From CAKZML01 sp963823435 (GTDB lineage: Bacteria; Pseudomonadota; Gammaproteobacteria; Steroidobacterales; BM003): DNA of 64,000 nucleotides. Location of the stretch: positions 124,001 to 188,000 of the forward strand of contig CAWGLN010000012.1 in NCBI GenBank assembly GCA_963823435.1, in the 5' to 3' direction. Shown here one piece after another: positions 1 through 10,710 of this stretch (positions are counted from its first letter, which is position 1; each line of letters opens with the position of its first letter). The notes under the pieces are model-generated. The model saw only the letters and a program-made list of their open reading frames with translations. It was not told where the DNA came from and did no database searches. The translations under genes and the position numbers were made by a program.

Positions 1-625
1 CAAATCGGTGGTATCCAGTTGCATGGCATCCGGCGCAGGACACAGCGGTGACACGGATCGAGTACGATCCCTGTAATCCCGCTCTGCGATCTCCGCGGAG
101 AGGGCGGCGAGATTAACACTAATCCCCTTTTCCTTCAACTGCTTATACCGTCGTTTGGCACGTTCCTCGGGGCTGGCTGTCAGGTAGACCTTGACCTGGG
201 CATCCGGGAAGATGACCGAGCCCATGTCGCGCCCATCTGCAAGCAACCCAGGCCACTTGCGAAAACTGCGCTGCAAGCGAATCAAGGCACTACGAACCTC
301 CGGATGAGCCGCAACCTGGGAGGCCAGCTCACCCGTGCTTTCCAGCCGTATTTCCCGGGTCAAATTCTCGCCATTCACTCGAATAATCGCCTCGGAATCT
401 TTATCGCTTTCAAACTCGATATGCAGATCCTCTACCAGACCGGCGACCAACGCGACCATTACCGAGCATCAGGCCCTTGCGCGAGGCGACAAGACCAACA
501 ATGCGGTACAAGGCCCCACTATCAAGCAGGTGAAACCCCAACGCGGACGCCACTTTTCTGCTAATTGCACCCTTTCCAGACGCACTGGGACCATCGATTG
601 TGATTACCGGGGGCATCAAATCCAT
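1..625 (-). CDS. cmk: Cytidylate kinase, 3' end beyond window, one frameshift
   Basis: Cytoplasmic kinase that phosphorylates CMP and dCMP with ATP. A P-loop GPSASGKG follows the start, then LLDSGALYR, and later GRDMGSVIFPDA and SPEERAKRRYKQL, all typical of bacterial Cmk. The frame changes near base 456: the upstream frame loses homology after RKGLMLGN, while the next frame continues with ALVAGLVEDLHIEF to the window edge, so one surplus base is inferred. I chose ATG 625 because it overlaps the aroA stop (TGATG); ATG 616 is also possible. Compared with a usual length of about 225 residues, some 15-20 C-terminal residues lie outside the window. Last visible gene of the gyrA-serC-serA-pheA-aroA-cmk run. 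Confidence 0.9.
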
Positions 626-1983
626 CACGCGCCCCACTTTTCGACAATTTTCAGACCCAAGCCAGCAGCATGATCGACAAATCCCGGGAACGATGTCGCC
701 ACATTGTCAGTATTCAGTATTCGGATGGCATCGCGCGCCATGAGCGACGCCATCGTAAAAGCCATCGCTATCCGATGATCACCCTGGCTATTCACCTCGC
801 CGCCCTTCAGCGGGCCACCGGTCACCACCATGCCATCGGGCTTTTCCTCGACCCTGGCTCCCAGGGCCCGCAGCCCGTCGACTACCGTCCGAATGCGGTC
901 ACTTTCCTTTACCCTTAGTTCCTCCGCACCTGAAACACGCGTCACGCCTTCCGCGCATGCGGCAGCCACCATCAAGATCGGAAACTCGTCAATAGCAAGA
1001 GCCACGTCCGCGGCGACGATGTCGATACCATGCAGACGGCTTTTGGCAACACGAATATCTGCGATGGGTTCCTCCCCCTTCCTGGTCGGCAACATCGCCA
1101 AATCAATTTTGGCGCCCATCTTGCGCAAGATATTGATCACCCCCGTGCGCGTGGGATTGACCCCAATGTTTCGTAATGTCACGCCTCTTTCGCTCGCAAG
1201 ACAGGCGCCAACCATGAAAAATGCGGCCGACGACAAATCTCCAGGCACCGTAATCCGGCCCGCGTGCAAGCTGGCTGGCGCCTCGATTTCCACCGTCAAT
1301 TCTTGTCGTCGCACCACTACCCCGAAACTCGCCAGCATACGCTCGGTGTGATCCCGGCTTATTCCAGGTTCGGTAACCCGTGTCACTCCACGCGCATACA
1401 TTCCAGCCAGTAATATCGCTGACTTGACCTGTGCGCTGGCCACCGGGGCCTGGTAGTCGATGCCGATCAGGCCCTGGTTACGTTCAATTCGCACCGGGGG
1501 CCGACCATCGCTGGTCGTAATGCGGGCACCCATTTGGCGCAGGGGTATAGCCACACGCTCCATCGGTCTTTTCATCAGGGATTCATCGCCAATCAGGGTC
1601 GAGGAAAAGTCCTGGGCGCAAAGCAGTCCGGTCAACAATCGCATTGACGTGCCCGAGTTGCCGAGGTCCAGGGCCCCTGACGGACGCTTCAATCCACGCA
1701 AACCTACCCCGTGAACATGCCAGCAATCTCCCGCGACCTTCGGGGCGTTCACCCTGACACCCATGGCCCGGATCGCTTCTGCGGTTGCCAGACAGTCCTG
1801 GCTGGCCAGCAAGCCGTCTATCTCCGTCACGCCCTCGGCAATAGCCCCCAATATCAGGGAACGGTGTGAAACTGACTTGTCTCCAGGGACAGAAATTTCC
1901 CCCGCCAATTGACCACCGGGCTCGACCAGGTAACTCGCCTCTGCTCCCGGACCGGCCTCAATGTCGTCAGGTTTATCCATCAT
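625..1983 (-). CDS. aroA: 3-phosphoshikimate 1-carboxyvinyltransferase (EPSP synthase)
   Basis: Sixth step of the shikimate pathway: joins shikimate-3-phosphate and phosphoenolpyruvate to give EPSP. The 452-residue product is full length. Visible family signatures are PGDKSVSHRSLILGAIAEG near residue 33, LGNSGTSMRLL near 107, and RVKESDRI with GDHRIAMAF in the C-terminal lobe. The substrate loop reads NSGTSMR rather than the NAGTAMR of the E. coli enzyme. Two adjacent ATGs (1983 and 1980) open the frame, 6 bases after the pheA stop, so it is probably cotranscribed with pheA. Its stop overlaps the proposed cmk start. Confidence 0.96.
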   Translation of the reverse strand: MMDKPDDIEAGPGAEASYLVEPGGQLAGEISVPGDKSVSHRSLILGAIAEGVTEIDGLLASQDCLATAEAIRAMGVRVNAPKVAGDCWHVHGVGLRGLKRPSGALDLGNSGTSMRLLTGLLCAQDFSSTLIGDESLMKRPMERVAIPLRQMGARITTSDGRPPVRIERNQGLIGIDYQAPVASAQVKSAILLAGMYARGVTRVTEPGISRDHTERMLASFGVVVRRQELTVEIEAPASLHAGRITVPGDLSSAAFFMVGACLASERGVTLRNIGVNPTRTGVINILRKMGAKIDLAMLPTRKGEEPIADIRVAKSRLHGIDIVAADVALAIDEFPILMVAAACAEGVTRVSGAEELRVKESDRIRTVVDGLRALGARVEEKPDGMVVTGGPLKGGEVNSQGDHRIAMAFTMASLMARDAIRILNTDNVATSFPGFVDHAAGLGLKIVEKWGA

Positions 1984-1989
1984 TCCAAC

Positions 1990-3096
1990 CTACATGACCG
2001 CCTTGGGGTAGGAGCCAAGCACACGAAACAAGGACGCCTGTTTTTCCAACTCGGTCAATGCCTTACTCAGACCCGGGTCACCCACATGCCCTTCGAGATC
2101 CAGGAAAAACACGTAGTGCCACTTCCTTTGCCGGGATGGCCTGGACTCAATGCGGGTCATGCTGATCTCATGCCGTGCCAACGGTTCAAGTAATCGGTAA
2201 AGGGCACCGGGGGAATCAGTGTCTGCGGCGGACACCAATATGGAAGTCTTGTCATCACCGCTGGGTGCGAGCAACTCTCTCCCAATCACCAGAAACCGCG
2301 TGGTGTTATCAGGCTTGTCCTCGATATTCGCAACCAACACCTTCAAATCGTAAAGATCGGCCGCTGTGCTGCCCGCGATAGCCGCGGTACCCTGCTCGTC
2401 CCTCGCCCGACGGGCCCCTTCGGCATTACTGCTGACAGCCACCCGTTCGACCTCGGGCAAGTACTCCGACAACCATCCACGACACTGCGCAAGGGCCTGG
2501 GCATGAGCACAAACTCGCTTTATTTCCTCAAGACCGGACATCTTGCCCATGATGTGCTGCTCTACCCGCAGTTCTACTTCGCCGCATATCTTCAAGGGTG
2601 ATATCAAAAAACGATCAACCGTGTGATTGACGGTACCCTCGGTAGAATTTTCTACCGGCACAATTCCGAAGTCTGCTACCCCTGACTCCACCTCCTGGAA
2701 TACTTCGTCAATTGACTGGAGGGGCATGGAGCGCACCGAGTGGCCAAAAAACTTGCTAACCGCGCTTTGCGTGAATGTACCTTCCGGTCCCAGGTAGCCG
2801 ATTTTCAATGGCTCCTGCTGGGCCAGGCAAGACGACATGATCTCCCTGAACAACCTGACGATTTCCTCGTCACCCAAGGGTCCCTTGTTGCGCGACAATG
2901 CGTTACGGAGAACCTGGGCCTCGCGTTCCGGTCGATAATAGTCAGCAGCCCTGGCTGCCCCTGTTTTTGCTTTCCCGACTTCCTGGGCCAATCTTGCGCG
3001 CTCGCTGATCAGTTCCTGGATATTGCTATCCAAGGCATCAATAGTCGCTCGCACGTCGTCCAGATCCAGTGCTCCCTTGTCTGTCTTTTTACCCAT
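1990..3096 (-). CDS. pheA: Bifunctional chorismate mutase / prephenate dehydratase
   Basis: Converts chorismate to prephenate and then to phenylpyruvate for phenylalanine synthesis. The 368-residue protein has an N-terminal AroQ-type helical chorismate mutase domain (about residues 8-95), the prephenate dehydratase domain opening with YLGPEGTFTQSAV near residue 100 and containing the catalytic TTRF motif near 270, and a C-terminal ACT domain with ESRPSR, the usual phenylalanine-binding feedback site. It starts 6 bases after serA. No hisC or tyrA gene follows, unlike the Pseudomonas cluster, so the tyrosine branch must be encoded elsewhere. Confidence 0.96.
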   Translation of the reverse strand: MGKKTDKGALDLDDVRATIDALDSNIQELISERARLAQEVGKAKTGAARAADYYRPEREAQVLRNALSRNKGPLGDEEIVRLFREIMSSCLAQQEPLKIGYLGPEGTFTQSAVSKFFGHSVRSMPLQSIDEVFQEVESGVADFGIVPVENSTEGTVNHTVDRFLISPLKICGEVELRVEQHIMGKMSGLEEIKRVCAHAQALAQCRGWLSEYLPEVERVAVSSNAEGARRARDEQGTAAIAGSTAADLYDLKVLVANIEDKPDNTTRFLVIGRELLAPSGDDKTSILVSAADTDSPGALYRLLEPLARHEISMTRIESRPSRQRKWHYVFFLDLEGHVGDPGLSKALTELEKQASLFRVLGSYPKAVM

Positions 3097-3102
3097 AGCC
3101 GA

Positions 3103-4272
3103 TCAGATCACCCTTGCTGCTAACACGCCTTCAATCGAGGCTATTTGCTGATAGGTCGCATCAGGCACTTTCTGGTCAAGATCTACCACGGTGTACGCGA
3201 CCTCTCCTCTTGACTGGTTCAGCATATCCAGAATATTGAGCCCGCCCTTCGCCAGGCAGGTGGATATCTGCCCGAGCATATTCGGCACATTTCGGTTGGC
3301 CACAGTCAAACGGCAGCTGCCGGCTTTTGGCATCACCGAATCGGGAAAATTCACCGAATGGCGGATATTTCCACTTTCCAGGTATTCCCTCATGTTCTCG
3401 ATGACCATGACCGCACAATTGTCCTCGGCCTCCAGGGTGGAGGCGCCAAGATGAGGAAGAGCCACCACTTTCGGATGATCTTTAAGCAATGGGGATGGAA
3501 AATCGCAAACGTAGGATAGAAGCAACCCCTGGTCCAGGGCCTCCTGCACGTCATCCTCATTTACGATGCCTGCGCGGGAGAAATTAAGTAATACCGAACC
3601 CTTCCTCAGCAAGGCCAGTCTTTCGGAGTCAATCAGTTTGCGAGTGTGCTGGTTGAGCGGAACATGCAGACTCACCATGTCGGACCTGAGCAGCAAGTCG
3701 TCCAGACTGCTGGCCTGTTCGACACTGGAAGAAAGCTGCCAGGCGCGCTCAACGGTCATCCCAGGATCATATCCGATGACCCTCATGCCAAGGTTCAGCG
3801 CGACGTTGGCAACTTCGACACCAATCGCCCCTAGACCCACTACACCGAGCACGCGTCTTGGCAACTCATAGCCCACAAACTGCTTCTTACCCTGCTCCAC
3901 CGCCCGTTCCAACTCTTCTGAATCGCCGCTCAGGCTCCTGACATAGGCCCATGCCGGGCAAATGTTTCGTCGCCGCCAGCAACATGCCCGCCACCACCAA
4001 CTCCTTGACCGCATTGGCATTGGCGCCAGGTGCATTGAACACCGGTATCCCATGTTGGGTAAGCCTCTCTACCGGCACGTTATTTACGCCAACACCCGCC
4101 CTTGCGACGGCTCGCAAGGTTGACGGAATCTGCAGAGCCATGCAAATCATGCGAGCGCAACAAAATGGCATCCGGGATGCTGAATTTCGGAGGCAACCTC
4201 ATAATATTCCCGCGGCAAATGCTGCAGACCAGCGACGGAAATATTGTTCAGGGTCAGTATTTTGAATCGCAT
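3103..4272 (-). CDS. serA: D-3-phosphoglycerate dehydrogenase, interrupted by about three frameshifts
   Basis: First enzyme of serine synthesis: oxidises 3-phosphoglycerate with NAD. Reading across frames gives a protein of about 390 residues: N terminus MRFKILTLNNISVAGLQ from ATG 4272, then PDAILLRSH, RAVARAGVGVNNVPVERL, the Rossmann motif GVVGLGAIG, the catalytic region LPHLGASTLEAED and a C-terminal ACT domain. The frame changes near 4173, 4138 and 3970; each junction keeps the homology, so base errors fit better than decay. The last 316 codons are uninterrupted. It lies 16 bases after serC, giving a serC-serA pair inside an aromatic operon. A genuine pseudogene cannot be excluded because three breaks is more than in any neighbour. 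Confidence 0.85.
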
Positions 4273-4288
4273 TGGTTTCCCCCGGCAA

Positions 4289-5369
4289 TCAAGCCGATTT
4301 TTCTTCAAACTCCGTCATGAATTTCACCAGGGCTTCCACGCCCTCTTCCGGCATCGCGTTGTAAATACTGGCACGCATGCCACCAACCGAACGATGGCCC
4401 TTGAGACTTGTAAGACCAGCCTCCTCCGCCTGCTTAAGAAACTCACCATCCAGTCCGCTGTCGGCCAGGGTGAAGGTGATGTTCATCAGTGAGCGCGACT
4501 GCACCTGGACCGGATTGTGATAAAAATCCGACTCCGTCAATGGCCCTGTACAGCATCTCGGCCTTGCGTCGATTCCTGCGTTCCATTTCAATCAGGCCGC
4601 CCTGAGCCTTCAGCCATCGGAAAACCAGACCCGCCAGGTACCAGGCATAGGTAGGCGGCGTATTCAGCATGGAATCCTGTTCCGCAATCTTCCGGTAGTT
4701 CAACATGTCCGGTAGCGAGTCGGGACATCTATCGAGAATGTCTTTTCGGACGATGACCAGGGTAAGCCCGGCAGGCCCGATATTTTTTTGCGAACCGGCG
4801 TAAATCAGGCCGAATTTCTCTACCGGCATCGGGCGGGAAAGGATATTCGAGGAGCAGTCAGCTACCAACGGTCGATCATCGCATTCCGGAACATAGGGGA
4901 ACTCGACCCCGTGTACGGTCTCATTCATGCAGTAATGCAGATAGGCGGCCTCGGGAGCTCGTATCCAGTCTGACTGGGCCGGCGCCCGATCAAATCCTGT
5001 TGCGGCGGTATCCGCCACAACCTCAACCGGGCATATCTTGCGGGCGGCAGAAATCGCCTTCTTGGACCAGGTTCCGGTTTGAACGTATTCAGCACTCAAA
5101 CCGCCCGCCAGATTCATGGGAATCAGGGAGAACTGCAGGGTCGCGCCGCCCTGCATAAACAAAACTTCATAGTCGTCGGGAACCTCCAGCAGGTCCCGAA
5201 AGTCACTCTCAGCCTGCTCGGCGACAGACAGAAACGCCTTGCCCCGATGACTGACCTCCATGATCGACATGCCCGTCCCATGCCAATCCAGCATCTCGTC
5301 CCGGGCCTGCTCTAGCACCGGTTCCGGCAACATGGCCGGCCCCGCGCTGAAATTGAATACGCGTCTCAT
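4289..5369 (-). CDS. serC: Phosphoserine aminotransferase, one frameshift
   Basis: PLP enzyme converting 3-phosphohydroxypyruvate and glutamate to phosphoserine; also used in pyridoxine synthesis. The protein begins MRRVFNFSAGPAMLPE, contains the PLP-lysine region AGSQKNIGPAGLT and ends with GHRSVGGMRASIYNAMP, about 360 residues as expected. The frame changes near 4534: upstream reads RAIDGVGF, the next frame resumes SDFYHNPVQVQSRS, so one extra base in a GG run is inferred. ATG 5369 was preferred over an upstream in-frame start because family members begin RxFNFSAGP. It lies 65 bases downstream of gyrA, as in many gammaproteobacteria. Confidence 0.93.
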
Positions 5370-5434
5370 GGATCTCCCCGTGAAGAAGGACAACAGTGAT
5401 CCATTCTGCATCGCAACATCGGCGATGTCGACGG

Positions 5435-8057
5435 CTATTCGCTCTCGTCAGCTTCTCCCGCCTGGCTCTCGCCATCCTCGGGCTGCCCTGCTTCCTCATC
5501 TTCTTGATCTTCTTCGATTTCCTCATCATCAGCGAAGGCTTCAATTCGCTGCAGACCAACCAGCTTTTCTTCCTCACCCAGCTTTATCAGACGGACTCCC
5601 TGGGTATTGCGGCCCAGTACCGAGACTTCCGACACGCCGGTGCGCACCAGGGTGCCGGCGTCACTGATCAGCATAATCTGGTGCTCATCATTGACCTGCA
5701 GGGCACCGACACACTTGCCATTACGCTCACTGGTCTGGATGGCTATTACACCCTGGCCTCCACGCCCCTGGGTAGAAAACTCATCAACCCGCGTTCGCTT
5801 GCCGTAACCATTTTCGGTGGCGGTCAGAATGTCATCGCCTTCATTGATGATCAGCGAAATAACCTCATCACCCTTGGCCAGGCGAATACCTCGCACACCC
5901 GCCGCAGTTCGGCCCATCGCGCGCACGTCGGATTCCTTGAATCGTATGGCCTTGCCGTTTCGCCCTACCAGGATCACATCCTTGCTGCCGTCCGTGATAG
6001 CCGCACCGACCAGCAAGTCATCCCCGCGAAGATCCAGGGCGATAATTCCGTTGGCCCGCGGCCGGGAGAAGGCATGCAGCGGTGTCTTCTTGACCTTGCC
6101 CGCACCGGTCACCATGAAGACAAACAGGTTCTCGTCGAACTCTCGCACAGGCAAGACCGCATTGATGTGCTCACCCTGTTCCAGGGGCAACAGGTTCACC
6201 ATGGGCTTGCCCCTGGCCCCGCGGCCGGCCTGGGGCAGTTCGATAGACCTTCAGCCAGTAGACCTTTCCGCTGCTGGTGAAACACAACAGCGTGTCGTGT
6301 GTATTCACTACCCACAACTGGTCTATCAGGTCTGTTTCCTTGATCTTGGTGGCGCTCTTGCCCCGACCGCCCCTGCGCTGGGCCTCATAACTGGTTATTG
6401 GCTGAGCCTTTGCATAACCTTCACGTGACAAAGTGACGACAACCTCCTCCTCGGTTATCAAGTCCTCAAGACTCAAGCCCCGGAAGTCCTGAACGATTTC
6501 AGTGCGGCGACTGTCAGCGTACTGATCGCGAATTTCCACCAACTCGTTCCGGATTACGGAAAGCAGTCTGTCTGGATTTTCAAGAATGTTGATGTATTCT
6601 TGAATATTATCTATCAAGCCCTTGTATTCCAAGATAATTTTATCTTGCTCAAGACCTGTAAGACGATGCAGTTTCAGATCCAGAATGGCCTGTGCCTGGG
6701 TGCTCGACAGGCGGTAGCTCTCCCCCTCCATACCAAAGGACTCGGCGATCGAATCCGGGCGGGTGGCGGCGGCGCCGGCCCGCTCCAGCATCTGCGTAAC
6801 CACACCCGATTCCCACAGCCTCGATACCAAAGCGACGCGCGCCTCTGCAGGCGAAGCCGAGGCCTTGATCGTGGCTATCACTTCATCGATGTTAGCCAGG
6901 GCAACCGCCTGGCCTTCCAGGACATGCGCCTTCTCCCGCGCCTTGCGCAATTCGTAAATCGTGCGCCGGGTGACTACCTCACGCCGATGACGCAAGAAGC
7001 AGTCCAGCATGGTCTTGAGGTCGATCAGCTGTGGCCGCCCTTCCACCAGGGCCACCATGTTGATACCGAAGACACTCTGAAGCAGCGTATGCTTGTACAG
7101 GTTGTTGAGCACCACGTCGCTGGGTTCACCGCGGCGCAATTCGATCACCATGCGCATGCCGTCTTTGTCAGACTCGTCACGCAACTCGGTGATACCCTCG
7201 ATCTTCCGCTCCCGAACCAGCCCGGCAATCTTTTCCAGCAGCCGCGCCTTGTTTACCTGGTAGGGGAGCTCGGTAACGACTATCGATTCCTTTCCGCTAC
7301 TTTCGTTTCTCTCTATATGAGAACGGCCACGCACATAAATGCGCCCCCTGCCGGTTTGGTAGGCCTCCAAAATGCCCTGCGCGCCGTTGATAATGCCCGC
7401 TGTCGGGAAGTCCGGGCCCGGTATCAATTGCATCAATTCGGAAATGCCGATGCCGGGATTATCGATAGTGGCGATGCAGGCATCGACAACCTCGCCCAGG
7501 TTGTGCGGTGGAATATTGGTCGCCATGCCGACGGCAATACCTGACGACCCATTCACCAGCAGGTTTGGCACCCGGGTGGGCATCACGCTGGGTTCGGATT
7601 CTGACTCATCGTAATTTGGCACGAAATCGACAGTTTCCTTGTCGATATCAGCCAACAGTTCATGGGCCATCTTGGCCATTCGAACTTCGGTGTAGCGCAT
7701 GGCCGCCGGGGCGTCACCGTCCACCGAACCAAAATTTCCCTGGCCATCTACCAACATGTAGCGCATGGAAAACGGCTGTGCCATGCGCACAATGGTGTCA
7801 TAGACTGCCGAATCGCCATGCGGATGATACTTACCAATAACATCACCGACCACGCGGGCAGATTTTTTGTACGGCTTGTTGAAGTCGTTGCCCAATTCAC
7901 GCATTGCAAACAGCACGCGACGATGAACCGGTTTCAGACCATCCCGCACGTCAGGAAGCGCCCGCCCAACTATCACGCTCATGGCGTAAGCGAGGTAAGA
8001 ACGCTTCATCTCATCTTCTAGATTTACGGGGACAATCTCTGGGGCAATATCAGTCAT
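5435..8057 (-). CDS. gyrA: DNA gyrase subunit A, one frameshift
   Basis: ATP-dependent negative supercoiling with GyrB. From ATG 8057 the protein reads MTDIAPEIVPVNLEDEMK, followed by the breakage-reunion domain with the catalytic tyrosine in EVRMAKMAH-proximal AAMRYTE and the quinolone-determining stretch HPHGDSAVYDTI, which has the unmutated Ser and Asp. The GyrA box appears as QRRGGRGK, which separates it from ParC. The C-terminal beta-pinwheel follows and ends in a strongly acidic tail, rich in Glu and Asp. The frame changes near 6242 (KVYWLKVY then ELPQAGRGARGKP), fixed by removing one base. About 874 residues in total, normal for the family. Confidence 0.95.
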
Positions 8058-8197
8058 GTACAAGACTCGTGGTCTATCGACCACAAAATAGTTAAGCCAA
8101 TGAAAAAGCTAGATTTTAGGTATTTCACAGCGCCAGCTTCGAAGCGGCAAATTGTAGCACAATCCAGACCTCTGATGCAGCCTGAATCGGACCGATT

Positions 8198-9241
8198 TCA
8201 GCCTTTGACCAGGGTTTCGATTCCCGGCCCGGATGCGGGAGCAAAAACCCCCTTTTCGGTCACGATAGCGCTGATCAGTTCCGCCGGTGTCACATCGAAT
8301 ACGCGATTCAATACTTCGACCCCCGGCGGCGGGCTTTTCGAGCCTGTTGCAGTCCAGATTTCAGCCCAACCGCGAACTTCGATGGGAACCTGCTCCCCGG
8401 TTGCGGTATCCAGATCAATGGTCGAGGTTGGCGCCACCACCATGAAGCGAACACCGTGAGCCCTGGCCAGGACGGCAAGAGAATAAGTCCCGATCTTGTT
8501 GATCACATCGCCATTCGCGGTAATCCTGTCAGCGCCCACGACAACCCACTGCACCAGACCCTCTCGCATCAAGGTCGCGGCAGCCGAATCTGCTATTACG
8601 CTTACCGGGATCCCGGAGCGCGCTAACTCCCAGGCCGTCAGGCGTGTTCCCTGTAGCCAGGGCCTGGTTTCATCCGCAAAGACCCGCGCGAGTTTTCCCG
8701 CCTCCCAAGCCGAACGGATAACGCCCAGGGCCGTACCATAGCCGCCCGTGGCCAGGGCACCCGCGTTGCAATGGGTCAGCACGCCACTGCCCTGCTCAAT
8801 AAGCGCTGCTCCCAGAGCCCCCATGCGGTGATTGGCCTCAATATCCTGCTCGTGGATGGCCCGCGCCTCATCCAGCAAGCGCGCAGGTATCTCAGCCTCT
8901 GGGACCCCAATCATGCAGTCGTGCATACGCCCAACCGCCCAGGCGAGATTGACTGCCGTTGGTCTCGCCGCGGCCAGGCGCTCCAGGTCTTGGGCAAGTA
9001 ACAACCGCCATCGCCGGTCGCCTTCTGCCAGGCGCGCCCTGGCGGCCAGAACCACCCCATAGGCGGCGGCAATGCCGATTGCGGGCGCTCCTCTCACCAC
9101 CAGGTCAATAATCGCGCAGGCAACCTCCTCGACCGTCTTAAGGACCAGAAACTCCTCACTGGCCGGCAAACGTCTCTGGTCCAGTAACACCAGCGTGTCA
9201 TTGCGCCACTTTACTGGCTCAATGTTTTCTGCGTTTCCCAT
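8198..9241 (-). CDS. mtnA: S-methyl-5-thioribose-1-phosphate isomerase
   Basis: Methionine salvage enzyme that isomerises methylthioribose-1-phosphate to methylthioribulose-1-phosphate. The 347-residue protein from ATG 9241 contains the family signatures VRGAPAIGIAAAYG, THCNAGALATGGYGTALGV (catalytic Cys) and GADRITANGDVINKIGTY (catalytic Asp). An upstream in-frame start at 9394 would overlap the divergent mtaD gene and add residues with no family match, so it was not used. It lies between gyrA and mtaD exactly as in Pseudomonas. The partner that supplies its substrate is likely not MTA phosphorylase but the MtaD deamination route (see mtaD). Confidence 0.95.
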   Translation of the reverse strand: MGNAENIEPVKWRNDTLVLLDQRRLPASEEFLVLKTVEEVACAIIDLVVRGAPAIGIAAAYGVVLAARARLAEGDRRWRLLLAQDLERLAAARPTAVNLAWAVGRMHDCMIGVPEAEIPARLLDEARAIHEQDIEANHRMGALGAALIEQGSGVLTHCNAGALATGGYGTALGVIRSAWEAGKLARVFADETRPWLQGTRLTAWELARSGIPVSVIADSAAATLMREGLVQWVVVGADRITANGDVINKIGTYSLAVLARAHGVRFMVVAPTSTIDLDTATGEQVPIEVRGWAEIWTATGSKSPPPGVEVLNRVFDVTPAELISAIVTEKGVFAPASGPGIETLVKG

Positions 9242-9372
9242 CAAACGACTCCCGATTCCCAAAAATTCGCGGTCCTTCCGGTAGCTACCACGGCCACCTT
9301 GCATATAATACGGCTTTTCACGCCACCCTGGACGGCCTGCAAGGCGTTCAGCCAGGGAGAGGTACACGCCCG

Positions 9373-10701
9373 ATGACCCGACAGGTCGACACAATTATTT
9401 CAGCCAGGCACATCGTGCCGGTGATTCCTGGCGGTACCCTTGAAGGCCACGCGCTGGTGATCCACCAGGGTCGCATCCTGGATCTGCTGCCAACGTCGGA
9501 GGCAAGGCAAAAGTATGCCACGGTCGCCTGGCAGGAACGGCCTAACCACACGCTCATCCCTGGCCTGGTCAATGCCCATACTCACCTGGCAATGACCCTG
9601 TTTCGTGGTATTGCCGATGACCTGCCCTTGCAAGAATGGCTGCGGGAACACATATGGCCAGCAGAACAAGAGTGGGTAGGCCCGGATTTCGTGAGAGATG
9701 GTACTGAACTTGGCGTCGCGGAAATGATTCGCGGCGGGACCACCTGTGCCAGTGACATGTATTTTTTTCCGGAGGTGACCGCGCGCTCTGCTGCAGCCAT
9801 GGGTATGAGGATGGTGGTAGGTATGCCCATCATTGAACTGGAGACCGCCTGGGCCAAGTCGGCCGAGGAATGCTTCGCAAAAGGACTGCAGGTGCATGAT
9901 GCATACAGGGGTCACCCGCTCATAAGCACCGCTTTTGCTCCTCATGCCCCCTATACGGTAAGCGACAGCTCGCTGGTTCGAATTTGCAGACTGGCCAATG
10001 AGCTGGAATTGCCGGTGCATATGCATGTGCATGAAACCACTGGCGAGGTTGCGGACGCACAGGCTGCCAGCGGTGAACGCCCGATGGCCAGACTGAAACG
10101 ACTGGGTTTGTTGACCCGTCAATTGGTTGCCGTACACATGACCTGTCTTGACGAGCAAGATATTGCGATGGCAGTTGAAGGCAACATCAGCGTGGCGCAC
10201 TGTCCCGAATCGAATATGAAGCTGGCAAGCGGAGTCTGTCCAGTTGCCGAATTGGCGGAAAAAGGAATAAATGTCTGCCTCGGCACCGATGGTGCCGCCA
10301 GTAATAACAATCTCTCGATGATGGGAGAAATGCGCAGCGCCGCTTTGCTTGGCAAGATCACGGCTGGCGATGCATCAGCGCTGTCTGCCCCCAGAATCCT
10401 GGAAATGGCCACCATCAATGGCGCGAGGGCGCTGGGAATGGAGGATCAAATCGGCTCGCTGGAACCGGGCAAATGGGCTGATATTTGCTGTGTGGACATG
10501 CATGCCCTGCACATGCAGCCGTTGTACGACCCGATTTCACAATTGGTTTTCTGCGCTGAAAGCAGCGATGTTTGCGACGTGTGGATCGGAGGACGACAGT
10601 TAATGGACGCCCGTCGATTAAGTAACGTGAACCAGAAGTCACTGTTCGACAAAGCCGCGCACTGGTCCGAGCGCTTGTCCGATTTTGGCATAGACCGATA
10701 A
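9373..10701 (+). CDS. mtaD: 5-methylthioadenosine / S-adenosylhomocysteine deaminase
   Basis: Amidohydrolase-superfamily deaminase, probably converting methylthioadenosine to methylthioinosine. Metal and catalytic residues are visible as NAHTHLAMTLFRG near residue 65, MHVHET near 217, HCPESNMKLASG near 277 and GTDGAASNN near 306. Length 442 is normal. It diverges from mtnA across 131 bases and is followed 9 bases later by ubiG. Family members also accept S-adenosylhomocysteine, so the exact substrate is inferred from the mtnA neighbour and from the equivalent Pseudomonas locus. Annotated in older genomes as a TRZ/ATZ chlorohydrolase. Confidence 0.92.
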   Translation: MTRQVDTIISARHIVPVIPGGTLEGHALVIHQGRILDLLPTSEARQKYATVAWQERPNHTLIPGLVNAHTHLAMTLFRGIADDLPLQEWLREHIWPAEQEWVGPDFVRDGTELGVAEMIRGGTTCASDMYFFPEVTARSAAAMGMRMVVGMPIIELETAWAKSAEECFAKGLQVHDAYRGHPLISTAFAPHAPYTVSDSSLVRICRLANELELPVHMHVHETTGEVADAQAASGERPMARLKRLGLLTRQLVAVHMTCLDEQDIAMAVEGNISVAHCPESNMKLASGVCPVAELAEKGINVCLGTDGAASNNNLSMMGEMRSAALLGKITAGDASALSAPRILEMATINGARALGMEDQIGSLEPGKWADICCVDMHALHMQPLYDPISQLVFCAESSDVCDVWIGGRQLMDARRLSNVNQKSLFDKAAHWSERLSDFGIDR

Positions 10702-10710
10702 GCTGCATAT

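Noticed and set aside
3103..4272. serA as a true pseudogene
   Set aside because: Three breaks are suspicious, but homology resumes exactly at each junction and many neighbours show the same kind of error, so sequence error is more economical; left open in the feature note.
8198..9394. Longer mtnA start at 9394
   Set aside because: It would overlap the divergent mtaD start and add 51 residues with no family match.
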